DNA from: Stutzerimonas stutzeri
GTDB taxonomy: Bacteria; Pseudomonadota; Gammaproteobacteria; Pseudomonadales; Pseudomonadaceae
NCBI GenBank assembly: GCA_002387205.1
Contig: DGLA01000022.1
Span: 62,001-126,000 of the forward strand
Length of the DNA: 64,000 nt
Direction of reading: 5' to 3'
The notes beneath the pieces are model-generated. The model had not been told where the DNA came from. It searched no databases and worked only from the letters and a program-made list of their open reading frames with translations. Shown piece by piece: positions 26,183-34,693 of this stretch. The stretch's first letter is position 1. Each line of letters opens with the position of its first letter. The translations under genes were made by a program, and so were the position numbers.

Positions 26183-27430
26183 ATGGAGGCCTTCTCGTAC
26201 CGCGACGGTCAACTCTTCGCGGAGGGCGTGGCGCTGCCCGCTCTCGCGCAACGCTTCGGCACCCCCACCTACGTCTATTCCCGAGCGCATATCGAGGCGC
26301 AGTACCGCGCCTATGCCGATGCGCTGGACGGCATGCCGCATCTGGTCTGTTTTGCGGTCAAGGCGAACTCGAACCTTGGCGTGCTGAACGTACTGGCCCG
26401 CCTGGGTGCGGGCTTCGACATCGTATCGATCGGAGAGCTGGAGCGCGTCCTGGCCGCAGGCGGCCAGCCGGATCGCATCGTCTTTTCCGGCGTCGGCAAG
26501 ACCCGTGACGACATGCGCCGCGCGTTGCAGGTCGGTGTGCATTGCTTCAACGTCGAATCCACCGAGGAGCTCGAACGGCTGCAGCAAGTTGCCGCCGAGC
26601 TGGGCGCAGTGGCGCCGGTTTCGTTGCGGGTCAACCCGGACGTGGACGCAGGCACCCACCCGTACATTTCAACCGGGCTCAAGGAAAACAAGTTCGGCAT
26701 CGCCATTGCCGATGCCGAGGCGGTTTACCAACGTGCTCACGAACTCGACAACCTCGAAGTGACAGGGGTCGACTGCCATATCGGCTCACAACTCACCACC
26801 TTGCCACCGTTCCTTGACGCCCTCGATCGACTGCTGGCGCTCATCGACCGCCTCGCCGTGCGCGGTATTCGCATACGTCACCTGGATCTGGGTGGCGGTC
26901 TGGGCGTGCGCTATCGCGAGGAGCAACCGCCACTGGCCGGCGACTATATCCAGGCGGTGCGCAAGCGCATCGACGGCCGCGATTTGGCGCTGGTGTTCGA
27001 GCCGGGCCGTTCGATCGTTGCCAATGCGGGCTTGCTGCTGACCCGGGTGGAATATCTCAAGCACACCGAGCACAAGGACTTCGCCATCGTCGACGCGGCG
27101 ATGAATGACCTGATCCGTCCGGCGCTGTATCAGGCCTGGATGGACGTGGTGCCAGTCCAGCCACGCGAAGGCGAGGCACGCCACTACGACATCGTTGGCC
27201 CGATCTGCGAAACCGGTGACTTCCTCGCCAAGGAGCGCCCGCTGGTGCTCGCCGAAGGGGATCTGCTGGCGGTCCGCTCGGCCGGAGCCTATGGTTTCGT
27301 CATGAGTTCGAACTACAACACCCGCGGCCGCGCCGCCGAGGTGCTGGTGGACGGCGACGAAGCCTACGAAGTGCGCCGCCGCGAAAGCGTGCAGGAGCTA
27401 TACGCTGGCGAAAGCCTGCTGCCCGCCTGA
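26183..27430 (+). CDS. lysA: Diaminopimelate decarboxylase
   Basis: This 415-residue PLP enzyme converts meso-diaminopimelate to lysine. The PLP lysine is Lys60 in CFAVKANSN; SIGELERVLAAG, the glycine loop LDLGGGLGVRY and EPGRSIVANAG bind phosphate, and CETGDF supplies the active-site cysteine across the dimer. Two-domain alanine-racemase-like fold, normal length. AAGGAGG precedes the ATG, overlapping the lptM stop region. It is followed by dapF, whose product makes its substrate. Confidence 0.97.
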   Translation: MEAFSYRDGQLFAEGVALPALAQRFGTPTYVYSRAHIEAQYRAYADALDGMPHLVCFAVKANSNLGVLNVLARLGAGFDIVSIGELERVLAAGGQPDRIVFSGVGKTRDDMRRALQVGVHCFNVESTEELERLQQVAAELGAVAPVSLRVNPDVDAGTHPYISTGLKENKFGIAIADAEAVYQRAHELDNLEVTGVDCHIGSQLTTLPPFLDALDRLLALIDRLAVRGIRIRHLDLGGGLGVRYREEQPPLAGDYIQAVRKRIDGRDLALVFEPGRSIVANAGLLLTRVEYLKHTEHKDFAIVDAAMNDLIRPALYQAWMDVVPVQPREGEARHYDIVGPICETGDFLAKERPLVLAEGDLLAVRSAGAYGFVMSSNYNTRGRAAEVLVDGDEAYEVRRRESVQELYAGESLLPA

Positions 27431-27440
27431 GGCCAAGACG

Positions 27441-28271
27441 ATGCTTTTGCGTTTTACCAAGATGCACGGCCTGGGCAACGATTTCATGGTCATCGACCTG
27501 ATCAGCCAGCACGCGCATATCCAGCCCAAGCACGCCAAGCAGTGGGGTGACCGGCATACGGGCGTGGGCTTCGATCAGCTGTTGCTGGTCGAACCACCGC
27601 ATAACCCGGACGTGGACTTCCGCTATCGCATCTTCAACTCCGATGGTTCGGAAGTGGAGCAATGCGGTAACGGCGCCCGCTGTTTTGCGCGCTTCGTGCT
27701 GGACAAGCGGCTGACGATGAAGCGCCAGATCCGCGTCGAGACCAAGGGCGGCATCATCGAGCTCCATGTCCGGCCTGACGGCCAGATCACTGTGGACATG
27801 GGACCGCCTCGTCTGGTGCCGAGCGAAATCCCCTTTCAGGCGGACAGCGAAGCCTTGAGCTACCGGTTGGATGTCGATGGCCAGCAGCTCGAGATCGCGG
27901 CGGTGTCCATGGGCAATCCCCATGCGGTGCTCCGCGTGGCGGACATCGATACTGCTCCGGTTCATCAGCTCGGGCCGAAGATTGAGCATCACCCGCGCTT
28001 TCCACAGCGGGTCAATGCCGGCTTCCTGCAGGTCATCGACCGTCAGCACGCGAAATTGCGCGTCTGGGAGCGCGGTGCCGGCGAAACCCAGGCCTGTGGC
28101 ACCGGTGCCTGTGCGGCGGCGGTTGCAGCGATTCGCCAGGGCTGGATGGATTCGCCGGTACAGCTCGATCTGCCTGGCGGCCGTTTGTCCATCGAATGGG
28201 CAGGTCCCGGACAGCCCGTTATGATGACCGGCCCCGCCGTTCGCGTATTCGAAGGACAGGTTCGCCTATGA
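27441..28271 (+). CDS. dapF: Diaminopimelate epimerase
   Basis: This 276-residue PLP-independent enzyme interconverts LL- and meso-diaminopimelate. The two catalytic cysteines sit in EQCGNGARCF and ETQACGTGACAAAV, as required. KMHGLGNDFMVID is the family N-terminus. It starts 10 bases after lysA and overlaps the following DUF484 gene by four bases, so lysine and cell-wall precursor synthesis are co-transcribed with the downstream genes. Confidence 0.97.
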   Translation: MLLRFTKMHGLGNDFMVIDLISQHAHIQPKHAKQWGDRHTGVGFDQLLLVEPPHNPDVDFRYRIFNSDGSEVEQCGNGARCFARFVLDKRLTMKRQIRVETKGGIIELHVRPDGQITVDMGPPRLVPSEIPFQADSEALSYRLDVDGQQLEIAAVSMGNPHAVLRVADIDTAPVHQLGPKIEHHPRFPQRVNAGFLQVIDRQHAKLRVWERGAGETQACGTGACAAAVAAIRQGWMDSPVQLDLPGGRLSIEWAGPGQPVMMTGPAVRVFEGQVRL

Positions 28272-28963
28272 CCGAGCAAAACCAGGAAAAGCCACCGTTG
28301 CCGGATGCAGAAGCCGTCGCAGCCTATTTGCGGGCCCATCCGGAGTTCTTTGTTGACCACGACGAGCTGATCCCCGAACTTCGCATACCCCATCTCCCCG
28401 GCGGCGCCGTGTCGTTGGTCGAGCGCCAGGTGAAACTGCTGCGCGAGCGCAACATCGAAATGCGTCATCGGCTGGCGCACCTGATGGATGTTGCCCGCGA
28501 TAATGATCGACTGTTCGACAAGACGCGCCGGCTGGTACTCGACTTGCTGGATGCCAACAGCCTGGAGGAAATCATCAGCGCGGTGGACGAAAGCCTGCGG
28601 CACGAATTCCAGGTCCCCTTCGTAAGCCTGGTCCTGTTCAGCGAGTCGCCGCTTCCGGTAGGCCGCAGTGTTACCCACGCTGAAGCCCAGCAAACCATCG
28701 GTGGATTGCTCGGCAGCGGCAAGACCGTCTGCGGTGTGCTTCGCCCGCACGAGCTGGCCTTTCTCTTCGGCGAGGAAGAAAGCCACGGCATCGGCTCGGC
28801 GGCTGTGGTCGCGCTGGACAAGCAACAGGGCATCCTGGCGATCGGCAGCGCGGATCCGCAGCATTACAAGAGTTCGCTGGGCACGCTGTTTCTCGGCTAT
28901 ATCGCAGAAGTACTGACGCGGGTGCTTCCTAGCTATTACACGCCGCTTCGGTCGGTACGCTGA
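28268..28963 (+). CDS. DUF484 family protein (GAF-like)
   Basis: This 231-residue protein is a DUF484 (YigA-like) family member, always found between dapF and xerC in gammaproteobacteria. It starts at the ATGA overlap with the dapF stop. The N-terminal DAEAVAAYLRAHPEFFVDH and SLVERQVKLLRERN form helices and a coiled coil; residues about 95-225 look like a GAF-type sensor domain (VPFVSLVLFSES, GIGSAAVVALDKQQGILAIGS). No function has been settled. Its stop codon lies in the first copy of a short tandem repeat. Confidence 0.9.
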   Translation: MTEQNQEKPPLPDAEAVAAYLRAHPEFFVDHDELIPELRIPHLPGGAVSLVERQVKLLRERNIEMRHRLAHLMDVARDNDRLFDKTRRLVLDLLDANSLEEIISAVDESLRHEFQVPFVSLVLFSESPLPVGRSVTHAEAQQTIGGLLGSGKTVCGVLRPHELAFLFGEEESHGIGSAAVVALDKQQGILAIGSADPQHYKSSLGTLFLGYIAEVLTRVLPSYYTPLRSVR

Positions 28964-28980
28964 AGCTGGAAGCTGGAAGC
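28959..28980. repeat. Short tandem repeat, GCTGGAA type
   Basis: One copy of GCTGAA and two of GCTGGAA followed by GC overlap the last codons of the DUF484 gene. The same unit recurs at 13411-13434 (GCTGGAG variant) and 43376-43391. Confidence 0.7.
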
Positions 28981-29020
28981 CAGCGCGGCCTGAACGTGGT
29001 GCCGGCTTGAGAGCGTGATG

Positions 29021-29920
29021 ATGCAAACTGATCTGGATGCCTATCTCCAGCACCTGCGCAGCGAGCGGCAGGTGTCACCGCACACGCTGGATGGCTACCG
29101 GCGCGACCTCGGCAAGGTCATGGCATTCTGCGAGAAGCAGCAGCTCGATACCTGGTCTTCGCTGAAGAGTGTTCACGTCCGCCAACTGATCGCCGAACAG
29201 CATCGCCAGGGTCAATCAGGGCGCAGTCTTGCGCGCCTGTTATCCTCGCTGCGCGGACTGTACCGCTACCTCAATCAGGAAGGCCGTTGCACACACGACC
29301 CGGCGGTGGGCATATCGGCCCCCAGGGGTGAACGGCGGCTACCGCGGCTGCTCGACACCGATCGGGCCATGCAACTGCTCGATGGCGGGGCTGAAGACGA
29401 CTTCATCGGCTATCGTGACCAGGCCATGCTCGAACTGTTCTATTCGTCAGGGTTGCGTCTGGCCGAGCTGGTCGGGCTGAACCTCGACCAGCTGGACCTG
29501 CCCGCAGGGCTGGTTCAGGTTCATGGCAAGGGCAACAAGGCGCGGGTGCTGCCCGTCGGCCGCAAGGCGCGTGAAGCCCTCGAAGCCTGGCTGCCACTGC
29601 GAGCATTGAGCAATCCCCCGGATGGTGCGGTTTTCGTCAGCCAGCAAGGCCGGCGTCTGGGCTCACGCGCGGTGCAGCTGCGGGTGCGCCAGGCCGGCGT
29701 TCGCGAGCTGGGCCAGCACCTGCATCCGCATATGCTCAGGCACAGCTTCGCCAGTCACCTGCTGGAGTCATCCCAGGACCTTCGCTCGGTACAGGAACTG
29801 CTCGGCCACGCCGATATCGGTACTACCCAGATTTATACGCACCTGGACTTCCAACATTTGGCCAAGGTCTATGACCAGGCGCATCCTCGCGCCAAACGCA
29901 AGCAAGGCAGTGACTCATGA
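29021..29920 (+). CDS. xerC: Tyrosine recombinase XerC
   Basis: This is the XerC recombinase that works with XerD at dif to resolve chromosome dimers. I take the third of three in-frame starts (29015 GTG, 29018 ATG, 29021 ATG), since GAGAG is best spaced from it; the product is 299 residues. The SAM-like N-terminal core-binding domain covers about 1-95. The catalytic domain has Arg in SSGLRLAELVGL, Lys in HGKGNKARVLP, HMLRHSFASHLL (His-x-x-Arg), and the nucleophile Tyr in TQIYTHLDF. It lies between DUF484 and the HAD gene, the usual order. Confidence 0.95.
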   Translation: MQTDLDAYLQHLRSERQVSPHTLDGYRRDLGKVMAFCEKQQLDTWSSLKSVHVRQLIAEQHRQGQSGRSLARLLSSLRGLYRYLNQEGRCTHDPAVGISAPRGERRLPRLLDTDRAMQLLDGGAEDDFIGYRDQAMLELFYSSGLRLAELVGLNLDQLDLPAGLVQVHGKGNKARVLPVGRKAREALEAWLPLRALSNPPDGAVFVSQQGRRLGSRAVQLRVRQAGVRELGQHLHPHMLRHSFASHLLESSQDLRSVQELLGHADIGTTQIYTHLDFQHLAKVYDQAHPRAKRKQGSDS

Positions 29921-30612
29921 CCATTCGACTGATCACCTTCGACCTCGATGACACCTTGTGGGATGTCGGCCCGGTCATTCACAGCGCCGAAAATTGTCTG
30001 CGCGACTGGCTCGGGCAGCATGCACCTCGGCTGGGCGGGTTTCCGGTGGAGTCGCTCGCTGCAATCCGCCGCATGCTGGTCGAGTCCGAGCCGGACCTGA
30101 AGCACCGCATCAGCGAGCTACGTCGACGCATCCTGTTCCATGCCTTGCATGACGCCGGCTACCCGGAGGGCGACGCCCGAGACCTTGCCAGCCAGGCATT
30201 CGAAGTCTTTCTCGAAGCGCGGCATGCCATCGATCTTTTCCCGGACGTGCACCCAACACTGGAGCACCTGGCCAATCACTACACGCTTGGTGTGCTGACC
30301 AACGGGAATGCAGACGTCCGGCGGCTAGGGTTGGCCGACTACTTCCAGTTCACCCTGTGCGCAGAGGACTTGGGCATCGGCAAGCCGGACCCTAGACCGT
30401 TCCGGGAGGCGCTTGGGCGAGCGGGAGTAGCCGCCGAGCATGCGGTGCACATTGGCGATCACCCTGACGACGATATCGGTGGTGCGCAGCGCGCCGGCAT
30501 GCGTGCCGTCTGGTTCAATCCGGGCAGTAAAGCGTGGCAGCAGGAGGCCCAGCCTGACGCCGAGGTTCGCAGCCTGGCAGAGCTCCCCGCCCTGCTCGCA
30601 AGGTGGCGATAA
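29917..30612 (+). CDS. HAD-superfamily hydrolase (YigB-like)
   Basis: This 231-residue haloacid-dehalogenase-type phosphatase corresponds to E. coli YigB, which dephosphorylates FMN and sugar phosphates. Motif I is FDLDDTLWD (nucleophile Asp10, second Asp12), motif II LTNGN, motif III the Lys in GIGKPDPRPF, and motif IV GDHPDDDIGGA. It overlaps xerC by four bases and ends the lptM operon before a terminator. The actual substrate here is unknown. Confidence 0.9.
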   Translation: MTIRLITFDLDDTLWDVGPVIHSAENCLRDWLGQHAPRLGGFPVESLAAIRRMLVESEPDLKHRISELRRRILFHALHDAGYPEGDARDLASQAFEVFLEARHAIDLFPDVHPTLEHLANHYTLGVLTNGNADVRRLGLADYFQFTLCAEDLGIGKPDPRPFREALGRAGVAAEHAVHIGDHPDDDIGGAQRAGMRAVWFNPGSKAWQQEAQPDAEVRSLAELPALLARWR

Positions 30613-30641
30613 CAGGCCAACGAACCCGCAGCGCAGATACG

Positions 30642-30672
30642 ACAAAGCCCAACACAGGTGTGGGCTTTGTTG
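30642..30672 (+). terminator. Terminator after the lptM-HAD operon
   Basis: AAAGCCCA at 30644-30651 pairs with TGGGCTTT at 30661-30668, followed by GTTG. The symmetrical A and T runs could make it act for sutA, which converges from the other side, as well. Confidence 0.8.
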
Positions 30673-30722
30673 CGGTCACGCCTTGCGGAGCGAAGCTTAG
30701 TGTGATCCCGACCCTTCCGGAT

Positions 30723-31058
30723 CTAGATAGGACGGCTTCCGTATTTGCTGTCGGGCTTCTTGGGTGGATCCGCGACCACGTTGGGTTCGACTTCCTGTAC
30801 ACGCCCCCCGCGAGCCAGGAACTCCTCCATTGCTCGAGCCAACTCGTCACGTTCCCTCTGCTTGGCTTCCAGGCTCGGCAGCTCTTCTACTACAACCGCC
30901 TTGGCCTTCTTTTTACTGGTGGGCGTCGCACGGTCACTGTCGGTGCTTTCGTCGTCGGCGCTGTTATCGACTTCGCCGTCATCGGCAGCAGCCAGCTCCT
31001 CGCCTTCGTCCTCGTCGCTAGTGTCCAGATCGTCTTGTTCTAGTTCTTCGTCACTCAT
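30723..31058 (-). CDS. sutA: SutA, RNA polymerase-binding regulator of slow growth
   Basis: This 111-residue protein closely fits SutA of P. aeruginosa, a mostly disordered factor that binds RNA polymerase and helps transcription of ribosomal and housekeeping genes in non-growing cells. The start at 31058 is MSDEELEQDDLDTSDEDE with GAGG upstream. Residues 1-45 are strongly acidic; 46-60 lysine-rich; the central helix is AKQRERDELARAMEEFLARGG; the C-terminal tail VQEVEPNVVADPPKKPDSKY is the conserved signature. It is followed by a convergent terminator. Confidence 0.92.
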   Translation of the reverse strand: MSDEELEQDDLDTSDEDEGEELAAADDGEVDNSADDESTDSDRATPTSKKKAKAVVVEELPSLEAKQRERDELARAMEEFLARGGRVQEVEPNVVADPPKKPDSKYGSRPI

Positions 31059-31398
31059 GTTCAACCTCGTACCTTGCCAAAGCGGAAGTTTATGGGTCTG
31101 TTCCCGTTTCGCTGCGAGCCGCGTTGCTGCGCCAAATCTCGCCGGGCAAGGCGCGGGACGCAGGTAATGGTCGTTCCCTTACCAAGTCCCGCAACGCCGC
31201 CTGGCGAGATTTGCCGCGCAACCCGTAGGGACGGGCCGATTTTTGCGCGAGACGGCGTTTCTCGTCGCTTATCTGGAACGACCAAACTGCGCGACTCGTG
31301 CCTTGCCTCGCGCAAAAATCAGCTCCGTCGCGGCCGCGACGAAACGGCAACAGACCCTAACCCAGCGATGTGCTTTGTTCGCCATCGCCAAAAAAAAT
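31059..31398. other. Gene-free region upstream of sutA, mostly a palindromic element
   Basis: The 340 bases between sutA and yjbQ contain no convincing gene. The reading frames that fall here have no family features and are produced by a palindromic repeat element that fills 31094-31357. About 35 bases remain upstream of the sutA start, so the element sits where a sutA promoter would be expected. Confidence 0.7.
31094..31357. mobile_element. MITE-like palindromic element without coding capacity
   Basis: The 264-base element is bounded by 18-base inverted repeats that match at 17 positions: GGGTCTGTTCCCGTTTCG at 31094-31111 and its complement at 31340-31357. Inside are two further perfect inverted repeats: CAAATCTCGCC (31133-31143) with GGCGAGATTTG (31203-31213), and GATTTTTGCGCGAG (31238-31251) with its complement (31307-31320). 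The layout is an outer stem holding two inner hairpins. A TA dinucleotide stands on the left (31091-31092) and right (31358-31359), which would fit a TA target duplication if the element begins at 31093. No transposase is present, so it would depend on one encoded elsewhere. Confidence 0.65.
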
Positions 31399-31824
31399 TC
31401 AACTCGCCATCCCATGCAACGTGGCCAGTACCTGCCTGGCGCCGCCTTGATCCCGGTGCTCACCGAGATAAACACCTTGCCAGGTCCCCAACGCCAGCCG
31501 CCCCTCACTGACAGGCAGACTCACCTGGCAGCCCAACAGGCTTGCCTTGAAATGCGCGGGTAGATCGTCCGGCCCTTCATAATCGTGTTCGTAGCCACCC
31601 TGCCCCTGCGGTACCAAGCGATTGAAGAATCGCTCGAAATCGCGCCGGACTGCACCATCGGCATTCTCATTGACCGTCAACGACGCCGAGGTATGCCGCA
31701 GCCACAGGTGTAACAGACCGGTCTGGCATTGTTGCAGTTCCGGCAGTTGAGCAAGCAGCTCGTCGGTTATCAGATGGAAGCCTCGCGGCCTTGGACGCAG
31801 CGTGATCATCGTCTGTAGCCACAT
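31399..31824 (-). CDS. YjbQ family protein (UPF0047)
   Basis: This 141-residue protein is a YjbQ/UPF0047 member. Relatives have been reported to have weak thiamine-phosphate synthase activity, but the true role is unknown. The metal-binding face is recognisable in LLHLWLRHTSASLTVNEN (histidine and glutamate), YEHDYEGPDDLPAHFKASLLG and LGTWQGVYLGEHRD. Start ATG at 31824 has GAGGAG nine bases upstream. It lies downstream of the amtB genes but beyond their terminator. Confidence 0.88.
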   Translation of the reverse strand: MWLQTMITLRPRPRGFHLITDELLAQLPELQQCQTGLLHLWLRHTSASLTVNENADGAVRRDFERFFNRLVPQGQGGYEHDYEGPDDLPAHFKASLLGCQVSLPVSEGRLALGTWQGVYLGEHRDQGGARQVLATLHGMAS

Positions 31825-31874
31825 GCTTCACGGCTCCTCAACCACGTGGACGGGCGCATTCTAGCGCGGTGCCA

Positions 31875-31905
31875 AAAAAAACAAAGGGCGCCCTGAGGCG
31901 CCCCT
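31875..31905 (-). terminator. Terminator of the glnK-amtB operon
   Basis: On the minus strand GGGCGCC-TCAG-GGCGCCC is followed by TTTGTTTTTTTT, 20 bases after the amtB stop. This is a strong intrinsic terminator. Confidence 0.92.
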
Positions 31906-31921
31906 GTCGGTAAATGATGAA

Positions 31922-33175
31922 TCAACGCTTGTTGGTGAACTCCGGATAGGCCTCGAGGCCGCATTCGACCACATCGACGCCCTCGTACTCCTCCTCTTCG
32001 CTCACGCGCAGACCGATGACAGCCTTGAGAATCCCCCAGACAACCAGACTGGCGATGAATACCCAGGCAAAGATCGAAGCCAGGCCCAACAGCTGAGCGC
32101 CAAAGGTCGCATCGGCGTTGGTCAGCGGCACCGCCAGCAGTCCCCACATGCCTACGACGCCATGCACCGAAATGGCACCGACCGGGTCATCCAGCTTGAG
32201 CTTGTCCAGGCCGAGGATGCTGAACACCACCAGCACGCCACCTACGCCGCCGATCAACACGGACTGCAGCGCGCTCGGGGTCAGCGGCTCGGCAGTGATG
32301 GCAACCAGACCAGCCAGTGCACCGTTGAGGACCATGGTCAGGTCGGACTTGCCGAACAGCAGACGCGCCGTTATCAGTGCTGCAACAAGGCCGCCGGCAG
32401 CTGCCATATTGGTGTTGGTGAACACCTGGGCGACAGCGTTGGCGTCTTCGATGGTACTCATCTTCAGCTGCGAACCGCCGTTGAAACCGAACCAGCCCAT
32501 CCACAGGATGAACGCACCCAAGGTCGCCAGCGGCAGGTTGGCGCCGGGAATCGCATTGATCTGGCCGTTCGGACCGTACTTGCCCTTGCGCGGGCCCAGC
32601 AGCAACACGCCAGCCAAGGCCGCCGAAGCACCGGCCATGTGCACCAGACCGGAGCCTGCGAAGTCCAGGAAGCCGGCTGCATCAAGGAAACCACCGCCCC
32701 ATTTCCAGAAACCCTGCACCGGGTAGATGACGCCCGTCATCACCACTGCGAAGGCGATGAAGGCCCAGAGTTTCATCCGCTCGGCCACCGCGCCGGAGAC
32801 CACCGACATGCAGGTCGCGGCGAACACGACCTGGAAGAAGAAGTCGGCACGGGTCGAGTAGTACGGTGCGTCTTCGCCACCGGCGGCGACTACGTCCACG
32901 GCGTTCTCGTCACCGATCAGGAAGCCCAGGCTCGGCAGGATGCCGCCGTCGGGGCTGGAGTACATGATGTAGTAGCCGATCATCAGGTACATGATCGAGG
33001 CCACGGCGTAGAGCACGATGTTCTTGGTCAGGATTTCGGCAGTGTTCTTTGCCCGAACCAGACCGGCTTCGAGCATGGAGAAACCGGCCGCCATCCACAT
33101 CACCAGCGCACCGCAGATGAGGAAGTAGAAGGTATCGAGTCCGTACTGGACGGGTATCAAAGCTGTGCTATCCAT
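31922..33175 (-). CDS. Ammonium transporter AmtB, second copy
   Basis: This is a 417-residue Amt/Rh-type ammonium channel with about 11 membrane helices and no cleaved signal peptide. The conserved Asp is in FLDFAGSGLVHMAG, which also carries the first pore histidine, and the second histidine is in ISVHGVVGMWG. The C-terminal tail GLRVSEEEEYEG, where PII docks, is kept. It is clearly diverged from its neighbour (shared motifs but different loops, including an inserted loop near residues 80-110). It lies 78 bases after the first copy in the same operon. Confidence 0.92.
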   Translation of the reverse strand: MDSTALIPVQYGLDTFYFLICGALVMWMAAGFSMLEAGLVRAKNTAEILTKNIVLYAVASIMYLMIGYYIMYSSPDGGILPSLGFLIGDENAVDVVAAGGEDAPYYSTRADFFFQVVFAATCMSVVSGAVAERMKLWAFIAFAVVMTGVIYPVQGFWKWGGGFLDAAGFLDFAGSGLVHMAGASAALAGVLLLGPRKGKYGPNGQINAIPGANLPLATLGAFILWMGWFGFNGGSQLKMSTIEDANAVAQVFTNTNMAAAGGLVAALITARLLFGKSDLTMVLNGALAGLVAITAEPLTPSALQSVLIGGVGGVLVVFSILGLDKLKLDDPVGAISVHGVVGMWGLLAVPLTNADATFGAQLLGLASIFAWVFIASLVVWGILKAVIGLRVSEEEEYEGVDVVECGLEAYPEFTNKR

Positions 33176-33253
33176 TTTTTATCACCTTTTGCCGAGCGCC
33201 TAGGCGCTGTTCGGTTAAGGCGCCCGGGTTGGCTCCGGGCGCACTCCGTGTGC

Positions 33254-34570
33254 TTACAGGTTGTAGCCGCGCTCGTTGTGCAGGCTGAGATCAAGGCCGA
33301 CCGTTTCTTCTTCTTCGCTGACCCGCAGCCCCATCACCACATCGATCACCTTGAGAATCACGAAGGTGACGATGGCGGTGTACACGACCGTGAAGAGCAC
33401 GCCCTTGAACTGGATCCACAGCTGCAGTGCGATGTTTTCTACCTCACCGAAGCCGCCCAGCGCCGGCGCTGCGAACACACCAGTGAGCAACGCACCAACG
33501 ATGCCGCCGACGCCGTGCACGCCAAAGGCATCGAGCGAGTCGTCGTACCCGAGCTTGCGTTTCAGGCTGGTGGCGCAGAAGAAACAGATGACGCCCGAGG
33601 CCAGACCGATGATCAGGGCGCCCATCGGGCCGACCGTGCCAGCCGCCGGGGTGATGGCTACCAGGCCGGCAACAACACCGGAGGCGATACCCAGGGCGCT
33701 GGGTTTGCCGTGGGTCATCCATTCGGCGAACATCCAGCTCAGCGCAGCCGCAGCGGTGGCGATCTGGGTCACCAGCATAGCCATTCCGGCCGTGCCGTTG
33801 GCGGCCAGCGAGGAGCCGGCGTTGAAACCGAACCAGCCGATCCAGAGCATCGCGGCGCCGACCAGGGTCAGACCGAGGTTGTGAGGTGCCATCGGCGTGG
33901 TCGGGTAGCCCTTGCGCTTGCCGAGTACCAGGCACGCCACCAGCCCGGCAATACCGGCATTGATATGCACCACGGTGCCGCCCGCAAAATCCAGCACGCC
34001 CCAGTCCCACATCAGGCCGCCATCGCCACCCCAGACCATGTGTGCAATAGGTGCATAGACCAGCGTGAACCAGACGCCCATGAACACCAGCATCGCGGAG
34101 AACTTCATGCGCTCGGCGAACGCACCGACGATCAGCGCTGGTGTGATGATGGCGAAGGTCATCTGGAAGGTGATGAACACACTCTCCGGTACGGTACCGG
34201 TGAGGCTGTCAGGCGTCAGGCCGCTGAGAAAGGCACGACCGAGCCCGCCGACGAACGAATTGAGGTTGGTGACGCCTGCTTCCATGCCAGCCGTGTCGAA
34301 CGCCAGGCTGTAGCCGTAGACCATCCAGAGGATGCTCATGAGGCCGGTGATGGCGAAGCACTGCATCATGACCGACAAGATGTTCTTGGAACGGACCATG
34401 CCGCCATAGAACAGCGCCAGGCCTGGAATCGTCATGAACAGCACCAGCGCAGTGGCCGTGAGCATCCATGCCGTATCGCCGGAATCAAGCGTTGCCTCCT
34501 GCGCCATGGCGACGCCGGGGCAAATCAGAGACAAAAGGGCTCCTAGCCCTGCGAATTTTCGCAGAGTCAT
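33254..34570 (-). CDS. amtB: Ammonium transporter AmtB with signal peptide
   Basis: This is a 438-residue AmtB. The ATG at 34570 has AGGAG upstream and opens a signal peptide (LGALLSLICPGVAMAQ, predicted cut after AMA), as in E. coli AmtB; an upstream in-frame codon at 34624 has no site. The twin pore histidines are in VVHINAGIAG and FGVHGVGGIVG, the conserved Asp in GVLDFAGG. The C-terminal tail GLRVSEEEETVGLDLSLHNE is the classical PII-binding region. It is 123 bases after glnK; AmtB and GlnK normally act as a pair. Confidence 0.95.
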   Translation of the reverse strand: MTLRKFAGLGALLSLICPGVAMAQEATLDSGDTAWMLTATALVLFMTIPGLALFYGGMVRSKNILSVMMQCFAITGLMSILWMVYGYSLAFDTAGMEAGVTNLNSFVGGLGRAFLSGLTPDSLTGTVPESVFITFQMTFAIITPALIVGAFAERMKFSAMLVFMGVWFTLVYAPIAHMVWGGDGGLMWDWGVLDFAGGTVVHINAGIAGLVACLVLGKRKGYPTTPMAPHNLGLTLVGAAMLWIGWFGFNAGSSLAANGTAGMAMLVTQIATAAAALSWMFAEWMTHGKPSALGIASGVVAGLVAITPAAGTVGPMGALIIGLASGVICFFCATSLKRKLGYDDSLDAFGVHGVGGIVGALLTGVFAAPALGGFGEVENIALQLWIQFKGVLFTVVYTAIVTFVILKVIDVVMGLRVSEEEETVGLDLSLHNERGYNL

Positions 34571-34693
34571 GGTTTTACTCCTGGGGCGTGGGGGTTCGTA
34601 GGCCTGCCAAGCAGGCAATCGCAAATACTCGGTGGCGCGTGGCGAGGCGTAGGGCGTTAATGCCGACTCGTCAGTTCGCTACGCGCCAGGCCG

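Noticed and set aside
31061..31315. Minus-strand 84-codon frame within the palindromic element
   Set aside because: Encoded by the repeat element, arginine-rich, no domain; not treated as a gene.
32162..34546. 794-codon plus-strand reading frame antisense to the two amtB genes
   Set aside because: Histidine- and aspartate-rich shadow of membrane-protein genes on the other strand, without a start site or domain.
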